This document shows, piece after piece, positions 63,991 to 64,000 of a stretch of DNA of 64,000 bases. The position numbers were made by a program, and so were the translations under genes. Numbering within the stretch: the stretch's first letter is position 1; every line of letters begins with the position of its first letter. The DNA is from Massilia agilis (GTDB lineage Bacteria > Pseudomonadota > Gammaproteobacteria > Burkholderiales > Burkholderiaceae_D): NCBI RefSeq assembly GCF_024756255.1, contig NZ_JANUHB010000003.1, positions 62,001 to 126,000 on the forward strand, written 5' to 3'. The notes beneath the pieces are model-generated. The model did no database searches. It was not told the origin of the DNA and saw only the letters and a list, made by a program, of their open reading frames with translations.

Positions 63991-64000
63991 TGAAACCTCC

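Overview
The window is a GC-rich chromosomal segment of a betaproteobacterium, most likely of the Oxalobacteraceae (Massilia/Duganella/Telluria group). The evidence is the sequence style of AtpD, ArgB, SlmA, EttA and Kup, the third-position GC bias, and two families of short palindromic repeats (GTAGGGTGGGC...GCCCACGCG, and a REP family built on TTCCCGC...GCGGGAA) scattered between genes. No replication origin, prophage or complete insertion sequence is present. The only transposase-like gene is a single-copy REP-associated tyrosine transposase at 49.6-50.1 kb.

Layout. 0-2.1 kb: end of the ATP synthase operon (atpG', atpD, atpC) with its terminator. 2.1-7.9 kb: a secreted serine hydrolase, a beta-trefoil-like protein, an amidase/dipeptidase pair for peptidoglycan fragments, a CoA-binding protein, a glutathione peroxidase whose leader is partly made of REP sequence, and a GNAT. 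7.9-10.1 kb: a large exported protein of unknown function and an OmpW porin preceded by a consensus FNR/Anr site. 10.3-12.5 kb: a LysR regulator divergent from a D-tartrate dehydratase. 12.5-16.4 kb: a minus-strand housekeeping run, HAD nucleotidase - slmA - pabB/pabC fusion - DUF6058-like gene.

16.4-35.2 kb is an accessory block. It holds a TraB/GumN protein, three tandem phage-tail-collar (MdpB-like) genes and, divergent from them, one 15.8-kb gene. That gene encodes a protein of about 5,260 residues with DUF4347, a long array of Ig-like domains, RTX repeats and DUF4214 regions, and looks like a type I-secreted giant adhesin. A tRNA-Thr and argB follow. In related genomes argB, the HAD nucleotidase and slmA are normally adjacent, so this block appears to have been inserted between argB and the other two.

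36.3-49.5 kb: small and housekeeping genes, including CWC, DUF29, a PHB-depolymerase-like esterase with its own RHH regulator, thioesterase/DUF1289/MBL, nitronate monooxygenase, HPRT, Xaa-Pro aminopeptidase, MgtC, DUF924, DUF2520, MAPEG, AlkB and an outer-membrane barrel. 50.4-54.4 kb: a compact four-gene operon, PepSY - DUF2271 - PepSY-TM/flavodoxin/reductase - ApbE, that reads as an extracytoplasmic flavin electron-transfer system; the DUF2271 protein carries an ApbE-type FMN-attachment motif. 54.5-64 kb: ettA, rarD, a divergent pair of large lipoproteins (a beta-propeller-like protein and a mono-haem hydrazine-synthase-alpha-like protein), kup, an FKBP lipoprotein and a RidA protein.

The most unusual content is the collar-gene/giant-adhesin block, whose Ig array keeps a strict three-domain, 915-bp higher-order period, and the flavinylation operon.
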